Shown: positions 27,183 to 34,758, counted from the first letter of the stretch. The stretch: 64,000 bases of DNA from Pseudomonas anuradhapurensis (GCF_014269225.2 NZ_CP077097.1:5095001-5159000), one strand, 5' to 3'. Notes: generated from the letters alone by a model not told the origin. Numbers and translations: made by a program.

Positions 27183-27734
27183 GTGCAGAAGCACTACCCC
27201 GGACGCCTCATTGTGCCGCAGCAGGCGGACATCCGCTCTTTCCCCGAACGGCCCGAACTGCACATTGATGACTACGTCATCATCTTCCCGGCAGATTCAG
27301 GACTGGCGCCGATCTATGTGATGTTGCGCAGCCCCCGCAATATTCCGGGAGTTGCCAGCGGTAATGGGGTGCTTACGCCCGACAGGGTATTGGACGCAGC
27401 AAGCACGGCAGCAGGCGCGCCAATTCCCACGAGGATTGCGGAAAGGCTGAGGGGGCGAAGGTTCAGTAGGTTCGATAATCTACGGGAAGCAATCTGGATG
27501 GAGATCGCTGCGGATGAGGTGTTCAAACAGCACCTAGAATTTCTGAACGCTGACAACATGCGAAATGGTATTGCTCCTTACGCCCCCGAGAGCCATTGGG
27601 TAGGAAGACGAATAAAGCTGGAGATCCATCATAAGCATGAAATCGCAAGCGGTGGCGCAGTGTATGATCTGGACAATCTTGTACTCATGACACCGCGAGT
27701 TCATATTGATCACCACAAGGAGAGCAATCAATGA
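27183..27734 (+). CDS. Bacteriocin segment 3: HNH DNase domain
   Basis: Up to 183 residues from GTG 27183, in frame with segments 1 and 2; the frame actually continues without a stop back to codon 542 at 27156. ADSGLAPIYVMLRSPRNIPG closes the pyocin-S domain. The C-terminus has the colicin DNase HNH motif: EIHHKHEIASGGAVYDLDN followed by TPRVHIDHHKE, retaining the paired His, the Asn and the metal-binding His residues. It overlaps the immunity gene by four bases (ATGA). The ribosome site before GTG 27183 is weak, so independent expression is doubtful. Confidence 0.75.
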   Translation: MQKHYPGRLIVPQQADIRSFPERPELHIDDYVIIFPADSGLAPIYVMLRSPRNIPGVASGNGVLTPDRVLDAASTAAGAPIPTRIAERLRGRRFSRFDNLREAIWMEIAADEVFKQHLEFLNADNMRNGIAPYAPESHWVGRRIKLEIHHKHEIASGGAVYDLDNLVLMTPRVHIDHHKESNQ

Positions 27735-28006
27735 CACTCAAGGGCAAATTGGAGGATTACACAGAAGATGAATTCCTCGCGCTCATAACAGAACTGTACG
27801 AAAACCGAGCGGGCCGCCGCGGTACTGAGTTAGAGAGCTTTCGAGACAGGATCATTTCCAATTTCAAAAAGATCACCGAACACCCTGATGGGGCTGATGT
27901 TCTGACACGCCCTCCAGCAGGCTCGGACAAAAGCCCTCAAGGCGTCATAAACCGCATCAAAGAATGGCGCGCCGCCAACGGCAAACCCGGCTTCAAGCCC
28001 GCCTGA
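27731..28006 (+). CDS. Colicin E-type/pyocin immunity protein
   Basis: A 91-residue cytoplasmic inhibitor that protects the producer from the DNase domain encoded just upstream. The four-helix Im9-like pattern is clear: DYTEDEFLALITELYENRAG, then ITEHPDGADVL, then SPQGVINRIKEWRAANGKPG. ATG at 27731 overlaps the nuclease stop codon (ATGA). At the site where E-colicin immunity proteins carry the Tyr-Tyr pair that anchors the nuclease, this protein has Thr-Arg. The gene is intact although the toxin frame is interrupted. Its local GC is low. Confidence 0.92.
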   Translation: MTLKGKLEDYTEDEFLALITELYENRAGRRGTELESFRDRIISNFKKITEHPDGADVLTRPPAGSDKSPQGVINRIKEWRAANGKPGFKPA

Positions 28007-28011
28007 CCTAC

Positions 28012-28043
28012 AAAGCCCTGCGGCAGGCACCGCAGGGCTTTTC
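28012..28043. terminator. Intrinsic terminator after the immunity gene
   Basis: AAAGCCCTGCGG and CCGCAGGGCTTTT pair around a six-base loop immediately downstream of the immunity stop codon. The convergent maa gene ends three bases to the right, so it may serve both. Confidence 0.88.
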
Positions 28044-28046
28044 ATA

Positions 28047-28598
28047 TTATCCGCGTACCCGCGCAGGGTTACCCACCACCGTCGCTCCCGCCGGTACATC
28101 CCGCGTCACCACACTACCGGCACCTATCACGGCGTTGTCGCCGATGGTCACCCCCGGCAGGATGATCGCTGCACCACCAATCCACACGTTGTTGCCGATG
28201 GTCACTGGCCGCCCGCTTTCCAACCCGGTGCGGCGCACCTCGGGGTCGAGCGGATGGTCGGCGGTGTAGATCTGCACGTTGGGGCCGATCTGGCAGTCCT
28301 CGCCGATACGCACCGGCAACACATCGAGAATCACGCAGTTGAAGTTCATGAAAGTATTGCGACCGACACTGATGTTGTAGCCATAGTCGCAATAGAACGG
28401 TGGGCGGATCACCGCGCCTTCGCCAACCTGGGCAAAATGCTCGGCCAACAGCCCATGCCGTGCTTCGTTGAGCAGTTCGACGCTGCTGTTGTAGCGGTGC
28501 ATCCAGTGCTTGTTGGCGATCTGCTCGGCCTGCAGCTCGGGGCAACCGGCATGATAGAGCTGGCCTGTAAGCATTTTCTGTTTTTCGCTGAGGGACAT
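28047..28598 (-). CDS. maa: Maltose O-acetyltransferase-type acetyltransferase
   Basis: A 183-residue left-handed beta-helix (hexapeptide-repeat) acetyltransferase of the maltose/galactoside/NodL group. MSLSEKQKMLTGQLYHAGCPELQ is the family's N-terminal helical segment. The repeats IGEDCQIGPNVQIYTADHPL (catalytic His in ADHP), IGNNVWIGGAAIILPGV and IGDNAVIGAGSVVT follow. It acetylates sugars or other small acceptors with acetyl-CoA in the cytoplasm; the natural substrate is uncertain. Divergent from the acylase gene. Confidence 0.92.
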   Translation of the reverse strand: MSLSEKQKMLTGQLYHAGCPELQAEQIANKHWMHRYNSSVELLNEARHGLLAEHFAQVGEGAVIRPPFYCDYGYNISVGRNTFMNFNCVILDVLPVRIGEDCQIGPNVQIYTADHPLDPEVRRTGLESGRPVTIGNNVWIGGAAIILPGVTIGDNAVIGAGSVVTRDVPAGATVVGNPARVRG

Positions 28599-28684
28599 GG
28601 AAACTCCTTCCTGGGACTATGCTCTGTTCGCGAATCCGCCCATGATCGGACCACACTTTTCGCTGGAATGCACAAGGAGACTGA

Positions 28685-31048
28685 ATGAAGCGCAGCCTGA
28701 CCCTGTTGGCCGTGGTAGTTACCGTGGCCGCTGCCGCTGGATACTGGTATGTGCAGGGCAAGCTGCCGCAGCGCGAGGGCGAGGTGGCAGTGGCCGGCCT
28801 GCAGGCCCCGGTCAGCGTGCGCTACGACGCCCGCGGCGTGCCGCACCTGCAGGCGCAGAGCGAGGCGGACCTGTACCGGGCACTGGGCTATGTGCATGCC
28901 CAGGACCGGCTGTTCCAGATGGAGATCCTGCGCCGCCTGGCCCGTGGCGAGCTGGCCGAGGTGCTGGGCGACAAGCTGCTACCCACCGACACCCTGTTCC
29001 GCAGCCTGCGCATTCGCGAACAGGCCGCCCTGATGGCCGCGCGTCAGGACCGCCAGGCCCCTGCCTGGCAGGCCCTGCAGGCCTATCTCGATGGTGTGAA
29101 CCGCTGGCAGGCCAGTCACCCCAAGCCCGTCGAGTTCGACCTGCTCGGTTTAACCCCGCGCCCATTCACCGCCGAAGACACGCTGAGCATTGCCGGCTAC
29201 ATGGCCTACAGTTTCGCCGCTGCCTTTCGTACCGAGCCGGCACTGACTTATATCCGTGACCAGCTGGGCCCCGAGTACCTGGGCATCTTCGACCTCGCCT
29301 GGCAGCCGGAGGGCGCCCTGGGTACGCCGCTGGCCGCTGCCGACTGGCACAGCCTGGAGGCGCTCGCCCGCCTTAGCCATGAGGCGCTCGGCGCGGCCGG
29401 CATCCCGCAGTTCGAAGGCAGCAACGCCTGGGCCGTATCCGGCAGCCGTACCCGCAGCGGCAAGCCGTTGCTGGCCGGCGACCCGCATATCGGCTTCGCC
29501 GTGCCGGCGGTGTGGTACGAGGCCGAACTGTCGGCGCCCGGTTTCAACCTGTACGGCTACTTCCAGGCACTTAACCCATTCGCCCTGCTCGGCCACAACC
29601 GCGACTTCGGCTGGAGCCTGACCATGTTCCAGAACGATGACATCGACCTGATTGCCGAACGTACTAACCCGGCTGACGCCAACCAGGTCATGATCGATGG
29701 CCAATGGCAGGCGCTGGAGAAGACCGAGCAGCAGGTCGCCGTGAAAGGCGCAGCGCCGGTGACCCTCAGCCTGCGCCGATCGCCCCACGGCCCGATCGTC
29801 AACGACGTACTGGGCGCCACCGCCGGGCCCACGCCGATCGCCATGTGGTGGGCATTCCTGGAAACCGAAAACCCGATCCTCGATGGCTTCTACCAGATCA
29901 ACCGTGCCGACACCCTGAGCAAAATGCGCGAAGCCGCCGCCAAGGTGCACGCGCCTGGGCTGAACTTCGTCTGGGCCAATGCCCGTGGCGACATTGGCTG
30001 GTGGGCGGCGGCGCAGCTGCCGATTCGCCCCGACGGGGTCGACCCGGCCTTCATTCTCGACGGCGCCAGCGCCCAGGCCAACAGGCTCGGCTTCTATCCC
30101 TTCAGCGTCAACCCGCAGCAGGAGAACCCAGCGCGCGGCTATATCGTGTCGGCCAATTACCAACCGCCGGCAGCGGTGCCGATACCGGGTTACTACAATC
30201 TGCCAGACCGAGGCCGTCAGCTCGACAACCAACTGGCCAGCCCCGAGGTGAAGTGGGACACCCAGAACAGCCAGCAGCTGCAGCTGGGCACCGCCAGCGA
30301 TTATGGCCCGCGTACACTTGCCCCACTGCTGGCAACGCTGCGCACGGTGGCCGAGGGTGACGAAGAGAAGGAGCTGGTGGAGCAACTGGCCGCCTGGGCG
30401 GGTGACTATCCGCTGGATTCGGTCAGCGCCACGCTGTTCAACCAGTTCCTCTACGAACTGGCGTTCGCCGCACTGCATGACGAACTGGGCGATACCTGGT
30501 TCCCGGTGCTGATCAGCACCCGTGCCATCGACGCCGCCCTGCCGCGCCTGGCGGCGGATGCCGATTCGCCCTGGTGGAACAGCCGTGGTGACAACCAGCG
30601 CAGCGACCGCACCGCCATCGTGCGCACGGCCTGGCAACACAGCCTGAAGCACCTGCGTGACACCTTGGGCAACGACCCGGCCAGCTGGCAGTGGGGCAAG
30701 GCCCACACCCTGACCCACAACCACCCGCTTGGGGTGAAGAAGCCACTGCACCTGCTGTTCAACGTCGGCCCGTTCGCCGCGCCGGGTACCCATGAGGTAC
30801 CGAACAACCTCTCGGCGAAGATCGGCCCGGCGCCTTGGCCGGTGACCTATGGGCCGTCTACGCGGCGGTTGATCGACTTTGCCGATGCTGGGCAGGCGTT
30901 GACCAGCAACCCGGTCGGGCAGAGTGGCGTGCCGTTCGACGGGCACTACGCGGACCAGGCCGAGGGTTATGTGCAGGGGCAGTACCAGCGGGCGCAGATG
31001 GGCGTGATTCCAGCGCAGAGCACCTTGCGATTGGTGCCAGGGCCGTGA
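28685..31048 (+). CDS. Penicillin-acylase-family amidase (AHL acylase HacB-like)
   Basis: A 787-residue N-terminal-nucleophile hydrolase made as a periplasmic precursor. It has a signal/anchor segment (LTLLAVVVTVAAAAGYWYV), an alpha-chain region, and the autocleavage site at Gly245-Ser246 in EGSNAWAVSGSRTRSGKPLL, Ser246 becoming the beta-chain nucleophile. ALNPFALLGHNRDFGWSLT and ISANYQPP-like motifs are typical of the family. It most resembles the AHL acylase (HacB type) found near the spu genes in P. aeruginosa, which cleaves long-chain acyl-homoserine lactones. Substrate by homology only. Confidence 0.88.
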   Translation: MKRSLTLLAVVVTVAAAAGYWYVQGKLPQREGEVAVAGLQAPVSVRYDARGVPHLQAQSEADLYRALGYVHAQDRLFQMEILRRLARGELAEVLGDKLLPTDTLFRSLRIREQAALMAARQDRQAPAWQALQAYLDGVNRWQASHPKPVEFDLLGLTPRPFTAEDTLSIAGYMAYSFAAAFRTEPALTYIRDQLGPEYLGIFDLAWQPEGALGTPLAAADWHSLEALARLSHEALGAAGIPQFEGSNAWAVSGSRTRSGKPLLAGDPHIGFAVPAVWYEAELSAPGFNLYGYFQALNPFALLGHNRDFGWSLTMFQNDDIDLIAERTNPADANQVMIDGQWQALEKTEQQVAVKGAAPVTLSLRRSPHGPIVNDVLGATAGPTPIAMWWAFLETENPILDGFYQINRADTLSKMREAAAKVHAPGLNFVWANARGDIGWWAAAQLPIRPDGVDPAFILDGASAQANRLGFYPFSVNPQQENPARGYIVSANYQPPAAVPIPGYYNLPDRGRQLDNQLASPEVKWDTQNSQQLQLGTASDYGPRTLAPLLATLRTVAEGDEEKELVEQLAAWAGDYPLDSVSATLFNQFLYELAFAALHDELGDTWFPVLISTRAIDAALPRLAADADSPWWNSRGDNQRSDRTAIVRTAWQHSLKHLRDTLGNDPASWQWGKAHTLTHNHPLGVKKPLHLLFNVGPFAAPGTHEVPNNLSAKIGPAPWPVTYGPSTRRLIDFADAGQALTSNPVGQSGVPFDGHYADQAEGYVQGQYQRAQMGVIPAQSTLRLVPGP

Positions 31049-31070
31049 GGGTCTGCTTCCGTGCCCACCC

Positions 31071-31114
31071 TGTAGCAGCGGCCTTGTGTCGCGATGGGCC
31101 GCACAGCGGCCCCG
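31071..31114. repeat. Single family-A repeat
   Basis: One direct copy (TGTAGCAGCGGCCTTGTGTC with one substitution, then GGGCCGCACAGCGGCCCC) between the acylase and hydrolase genes. A degenerate partial copy occurs at about 31979-32007 after the hydrolase gene. Confidence 0.75.
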
Positions 31115-31157
31115 ACAATTTCAAATACTCTACAGTCCTCCAGCCGAGACCCACTCC

Positions 31158-31976
31158 ATGCAAAGACACTTCATCGAAATCGACGGCGCCCGGATGAGCT
31201 ACGTCGACCAGGGCCAGGGCTTCCCGGTGCTGCTCGGCCACAGCTACCTGTGGTCAGCCGACATGTGGCAGCCACAGATCGAGGCCCTGTCGGCGCACTT
31301 TCGCGTCATCGTGCCCGAGCTGTGGGGCCACGGCGGCTCCGACGCCCCGCCCGCCACGACCACCGACATGAGCGCCCTGGCCCGCCAGCACCTGGCGCTG
31401 CTGGATGCCCTGGATATCGGCCAATGCCATCTGGTCGGTCTGTCGGTCGGTGGCATGTGGGGCGCGCAGCTGGCCCTGGAGCATCCCCAGCGGGTCGACC
31501 GCCTGGTATTGATGGATACCTACCTCGGCGCCGAACCGGAGGCGACCCGGCTCAAGTATTTCGGCCTGCTGGACGCGGCCAGTGGCGCAGGCATGTTCCC
31601 GGAGCCCTTGCTGGATATCGTCGTGCCGATCTTCTTCCACGCGGGCGGGCAGACGGTGCCGCAGGTGCGGGAAAGCTTCCGGGCAGCACTGAAGGCGAGC
31701 AGTGCCGAAGTTATTCGGCAAAGCCTCGATCCCCTGGGGCGAGTGATTTTTGGCCGACCGGACCTGCTGTCACGGCTGGGTGAGTTGGCCAGCGAGCGGA
31801 CCATCGTGGTCTGTGGCGACCAGGACATTCCACGGCCACCAGCAGAGTCCATCGAAATGGCGCAGCTCATTGGTTGCCTGGCGGCGCAGATCCCCTTCGC
31901 CGGGCATATCTCCAGCCTGGAGAACCCACGGGTGGTCAATGAATTCCTGCTGAACTGGCTGCCGCGCAACCCGTGA
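31158..31976 (+). CDS. Alpha/beta-fold hydrolase
   Basis: A 272-residue hydrolase of the 3-oxoadipate-enol-lactonase/haloperoxidase-like group. The oxyanion HSYLWSADMW, PELWGHGGSDAP, nucleophile elbow LVGLSVGGMWG (Gly-Leu-Ser-Val-Gly), acid in VVCGDQDIPRP and catalytic His in IPFAGHISSLE are all present. ATG at 31158 (MQRHFIEIDGARMSYVDQG) is used because the longer frame translates the preceding repeat. It follows the acylase gene by 109 bases on the same strand; an ester or lactone substrate is likely but unidentified. Confidence 0.87.
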   Translation: MQRHFIEIDGARMSYVDQGQGFPVLLGHSYLWSADMWQPQIEALSAHFRVIVPELWGHGGSDAPPATTTDMSALARQHLALLDALDIGQCHLVGLSVGGMWGAQLALEHPQRVDRLVLMDTYLGAEPEATRLKYFGLLDAASGAGMFPEPLLDIVVPIFFHAGGQTVPQVRESFRAALKASSAEVIRQSLDPLGRVIFGRPDLLSRLGELASERTIVVCGDQDIPRPPAESIEMAQLIGCLAAQIPFAGHISSLENPRVVNEFLLNWLPRNP

Positions 31977-32035
31977 GATTGCCGGGGCTGCTTTGCAGCC
32001 TATCGCCGGCAGAGCCTGTGACAACCCTGTAGAAA

Positions 32036-32068
32036 CAAAAACGCCGACACGAATGCGTCGGCGTTTTT
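32036..32068. terminator. Bidirectional intrinsic terminator, hydrolase / metQ
   Basis: AACGCCGAC and GTCGGCGTTTTTT form a stem between the convergent hydrolase and metQ genes, with an A-run on the left and a T-run on the right. It should terminate transcription in both directions. Confidence 0.9.
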
Positions 32069-32084
32069 TCCATACGGCTGCGGA

Positions 32085-32870
32085 TCAGAACGCCGGCAGT
32101 ACGGCACCTTCATACTTCTTGGCGATGAAAGCTTTCACTTCCGGGCTGGTCAGGGCCTTGGCCAGCTTCTGGATGGCTTCGCTGTTCTTGTTGTCCGGGC
32201 GGGCGACCAGGAAGTTCACGTATGGCGAGTCGCTGCCTTCGATCACCAGCGCATCCTTGGCCGGGTTCAGGCCGGCTTCCAGGGCGTAGTTGGTGTTGAT
32301 CATGTCCAGGTCGACCTGGTCCAGCACGCGCGGCAGCATGGCCGATTCAAGCTCGCGGAACTTCAGCTTCTTCGGGTTCTCGGCGATGTCCTTGGGCGTG
32401 GCCAAGGCGTTTTTCGGGTCCTTCAGGGTAATCAGGCCGGCCTTCTGCAGCAGCAGCAGGGCACGGCCGCTGTTGCTACCCTCGTTGGGGATGGCAACGG
32501 TGGCGCCTTCTTTCAGTTCGCTCAGGTTCTTGACCTTCTTCGAGTAGCCACCAAACGGCTCGACATGAACACCGATCACGGTTTCCAGGTGGGTGCCCTT
32601 GCCTTCGTTGAAGTTCTGCAGGTATGGCAGGGTCTGGAAGTAGTTGGCGTCCAGGCGCTTCTGGTCAACCTGCACGTTTGGCTGCACGTAGTCGGTGAAC
32701 ACCTTGATCTGCAGGTCCACACCTTCCTTGGCCAAGGTCGGTTTGATCAGTTCAAGGATTTCAGCGTGCGGTACCGGGGTGGCGGCTACCACCAGTTTCT
32801 CGGCAGCGGCAGCCAGGCCAGCGAACGACAGGGCAGCGGCCAGGGCGGTGGTCAGCAGGGTCTTCTTCAT
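32085..32870 (-). CDS. metQ: MetQ/NlpA-family methionine-binding protein
   Basis: A 261-residue periplasmic ligand-binding protein of D/L-methionine ABC importers. The signal peptide (TALAAALSFAGLAAAAEKL) has no lipobox cysteine, unlike enterobacterial NlpA/MetQ lipoproteins. KLVVAATPVPHAEILE, YFQTLPYLQNFNEGKG, IPNEGSNSGRALLLLQKAGL and INTNYALEAGL are the family's signature stretches. No metN or metI gene is adjacent, so it must use a transporter encoded elsewhere. AT-rich DNA with two TTATTCC words precedes it, in line with sulfur-limitation control. Confidence 0.92.
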   Translation of the reverse strand: MKKTLLTTALAAALSFAGLAAAAEKLVVAATPVPHAEILELIKPTLAKEGVDLQIKVFTDYVQPNVQVDQKRLDANYFQTLPYLQNFNEGKGTHLETVIGVHVEPFGGYSKKVKNLSELKEGATVAIPNEGSNSGRALLLLQKAGLITLKDPKNALATPKDIAENPKKLKFRELESAMLPRVLDQVDLDMINTNYALEAGLNPAKDALVIEGSDSPYVNFLVARPDNKNSEAIQKLAKALTSPEVKAFIAKKYEGAVLPAF

Positions 32871-32965
32871 GGTGGTCCTTGTTCTGGTTCTGGGCCATCG
32901 ACGATGGCGAATCGGGTGCCCAACCGATTCATCAGTGGGCGTGGACTGGACGATACCTAGATTTT

Positions 32966-33004
32966 TTATTCCGTAAAAATATCTTTTAATTTGCTGCTTA
33001 TTCC
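32966..33004 (-). promoter_or_regulatory. AT-rich metQ upstream region with paired TTATTCC words
   Basis: TTATTCC occurs at 32966-32972 and again at 32998-33004, 32 bases (about three helical turns) apart, in a strikingly AT-rich stretch about 100-135 bases upstream of metQ. Similar words lie before the hydrolase at 34521 and before oscA. Binding by CysB or another sulfur regulator is an inference. Confidence 0.4.
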
Positions 33005-33045
33005 AAAATCAAACTGCTATCAGTCACTTTGTTCATTAGCGAGGT

Positions 33046-33876
33046 CTAGCGCGCGGGGCTGGGTATATCGAGGTCCTCGGGCACGATTTCCTCGCCCTCG
33101 TTCACCAACAAGGCGAAGTGAATGACATTTTCCAGTTCGCGGGTATTGCCCGGCCAGGCGTGCGCCTCCAGCACCTGTTGCGCGGCCTCGCTCACCAGCG
33201 GCACTGGCCGTTGCAGACGCACGCTGTAGATACCCACGAAATATTCGGCCAGCGGCAGGATATCGCCTGGCCGTTCACGCAGCGGCGGCAGTTCCAGCGC
33301 CCCTTCGCGCAAGTACTGGTACAAGCGCTCGTTGAAGCGACCCGCCCGCACGACCCGGGCCAGGTCGATGCTGGTGGCGGCCACCAGGCGCACATCCACC
33401 GGTTGCGGCTGTTGCGCCCCGACCCGGGTAACCTCGCGGTTTTCCAGGGCGGCCAGCAGCTTGCCCTGAATGACCAATGGCAAGTCGGCGATTTCGTCCA
33501 GGTACAGCGTGCCGCCATTGGCTGAACCGAACCAGCCAGCGCGGCTGCTGGCCGTGCCGCCATGGCTGCCGGCGCTGTAGCCGAACAGCTCGGCTTCGGC
33601 ATAGTTGGTGCTGATGGCCGCACAGTTGACCGAGACGAACAACCCGCCGCGGTCACTGGCGCGGTGTATCTGCCGAGCCAGCAGCTCCTTGCCGGTGCCG
33701 GTTTCACCACGGATCAGTACTGGCAGGGGCTGTGGCGCCAGGCGCTCGAGTTGCTCGCGCAGCTGCTGGGAACGCGGGTCGATGAACACCAGCGCCTTGG
33801 CGCGAATGCTCAGTGGGCTCTTGTCCAGTTCGGGGAAAGTCAGCAGCGGCTGGCCAAACGGGTTTTGAAAAGTCAT
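33046..33876 (-). CDS. Sigma-54-activator-like AAA+ protein lacking GAFTGA and DNA-binding domain
   Basis: 276 residues, essentially one AAA+ domain: Walker A GETGTGK (57-63), Walker B GGTLYLDEIAD (121-131), sensor region DVRLVAATS (161-169) and WPGNTRELENVI (241-252). The sigma-54-contacting GAFTGA loop is replaced by SAGSHGG (101-107), the usual RxDLYxRL arginine-finger stretch reads NERLYQYL, and the protein ends without a Fis-type helix-turn-helix or any N-terminal sensor domain. It may be a regulator of another activator or a degenerate paralogue. It sits between metQ and a hydrolase in the sulfur-related region. Confidence 0.82.
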   Translation of the reverse strand: MTFQNPFGQPLLTFPELDKSPLSIRAKALVFIDPRSQQLREQLERLAPQPLPVLIRGETGTGKELLARQIHRASDRGGLFVSVNCAAISTNYAEAELFGYSAGSHGGTASSRAGWFGSANGGTLYLDEIADLPLVIQGKLLAALENREVTRVGAQQPQPVDVRLVAATSIDLARVVRAGRFNERLYQYLREGALELPPLRERPGDILPLAEYFVGIYSVRLQRPVPLVSEAAQQVLEAHAWPGNTRELENVIHFALLVNEGEEIVPEDLDIPSPAR

Positions 33877-33939
33877 GACAAACTCCCGCCCCTGGCCTGC
33901 AATGGCCGGGCGTCGGCAAACGGTAGACAGTCAGGGCGA

Positions 33940-34521
33940 TCAGGCGCGGCGCAGAGCGCGCTGCTCGACCCGGTTCTGCAAGCGATACAGGTAAGCGAAA
34001 CCTTGTTCCCAGCGCTCATGGCCGGACTTGACGTTGATGTGCCCGGCGTTGGTCAGCAGCCCCGCTTCGGCGCCCCAGGCCTGGGCCAGGTACAGCGCCC
34101 GTGACACGCTCACGGCCGGGTCGTTGTCCGAACTGACTACCTGGCTGGGGAACGGCAGGGCCTCGGTCGGGATCGGCGCGAAGTTGCGCAAGGCGGGTGC
34201 GCAACTGGGCCGCTCGACATCCGCCGGCGCCACCAGCAAGGCACCACGCACCCGCCGCAGCAAGGTCGGGCTGGCCTGCACGGCCCAATGAGCGACGGTG
34301 ATGCAGCCCAGGCTGTGGGCAATCAGAATCACCGGCGAGTGCTCTGCGGCAATCGCCTGCTCCAGCGCCTGTACCCAGTCCTGGCGCTGCGGGGTCAACC
34401 AGTCATGCTGCTCGACCCGTGCGCTGTTGGGCAGGGTGCGCTGCCAGTGACTTTGCCAATGGTTGTCTGGCGATCCTTGCCAGCCCGGCACAATCAGGTA
34501 ACGGATCGACTCGTTGCGCAT
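33940..34521 (-). CDS. RBBP9/YdeN-type serine hydrolase
   Basis: A 193-residue small alpha/beta hydrolase of the RBBP9/YdeN family. YLIVPGWQGSPDNHWQSHW is the oxyanion and substrate region, LIAHSLGCITVAHWA the nucleophile elbow (Ser in His-Ser-Leu-Gly), with the acid in VVSSDNDPAV and the His in TNAGHINVKSG. The substrate is unknown. It begins 63 bases upstream of the AAA+ gene on the same strand, so the two may be co-expressed from the AT-rich promoter region before 34521. Confidence 0.87.
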   Translation of the reverse strand: MRNESIRYLIVPGWQGSPDNHWQSHWQRTLPNSARVEQHDWLTPQRQDWVQALEQAIAAEHSPVILIAHSLGCITVAHWAVQASPTLLRRVRGALLVAPADVERPSCAPALRNFAPIPTEALPFPSQVVSSDNDPAVSVSRALYLAQAWGAEAGLLTNAGHINVKSGHERWEQGFAYLYRLQNRVEQRALRRA

Positions 34522-34575
34522 GGGGACGCCTCCAGTGGGTTTGCGTGCTTGGAGGCCAGTATAGGGTGGTGGTTA

Positions 34576-34620
34576 TACCAGTAAAGGAATAAGAAGCTAT
34601 TTATTAATAACTAAATTTGC
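34576..34620 (-). promoter_or_regulatory. AT-rich upstream region of the hydrolase/AAA+ pair
   Basis: GGAATAA (34586-34592), the complement of TTATTCC, and the perfect palindrome TTATTAATAA (34601-34610) lie 65-90 bases upstream of the hydrolase ATG in otherwise GC-rich surroundings. This resembles the metQ upstream region. Promoter elements were not assigned individually. Confidence 0.35.
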
Positions 34621-34714
34621 GCGAAACTCCTTGTGTCACGATGCACCGCAACGTTGCCCCCTGACTCGACCGATCTGGCCCACTGCGGAGGTTCTCCGGC
34701 TTCTGCCAGGCATG

Positions 34715-34745
34715 AAAAAACCCGGGAGGTTACCCGGGTTTTTCT
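34715..34745. terminator. Intrinsic terminator downstream of cysA
   Basis: AAACCCGGG and CCCGGGTTT pair around AGGTTA, flanked by an A-run and a T-run. It lies 15 bases past the cysA stop and can act in both directions. Confidence 0.9.
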
Positions 34746-34758
34746 GTACTGAGGCGAC

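Larger units (their letters stand above)
25533..27734 (+). pseudogene. S-type-pyocin-like HNH DNase bacteriocin, interrupted by two in-frame amber codons
   Basis: One reading frame of 734 codons runs from ATG 25533 (GGAG upstream) to TGA 27734 without any frameshift, but TAG occurs at codon 278 (26364-26366) and codon 541 (27153-27155). Read through, it has the layout of an S-type pyocin-domain bacteriocin: a helical N-terminal part, a pyocin-S-type translocation domain, and a C-terminal colicin-E9-like HNH DNase with all catalytic residues. Total length is typical of such proteins. The immunity gene overlaps its end. Most simply this is a recently inactivated toxin gene. Stop-codon readthrough or reinitiation at ATG 26373, just after the first TAG, is an alternative that sequence alone cannot exclude. 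Confidence 0.82.

Noticed and set aside
24740..28045. Prophage or integrative element around the bacteriocin
   Set aside because: No integrase, tRNA target, structural phage gene or flanking direct repeat is visible; the accessory content is only the bacteriocin, its immunity gene and one neighbour.
29150..30946. A 598-codon open frame on the minus strand antisense to the acylase gene
   Set aside because: High-GC codon bias creates long antisense frames; this one has no ribosome site, low-complexity composition and no family resemblance, while the plus strand encodes a complete acylase.
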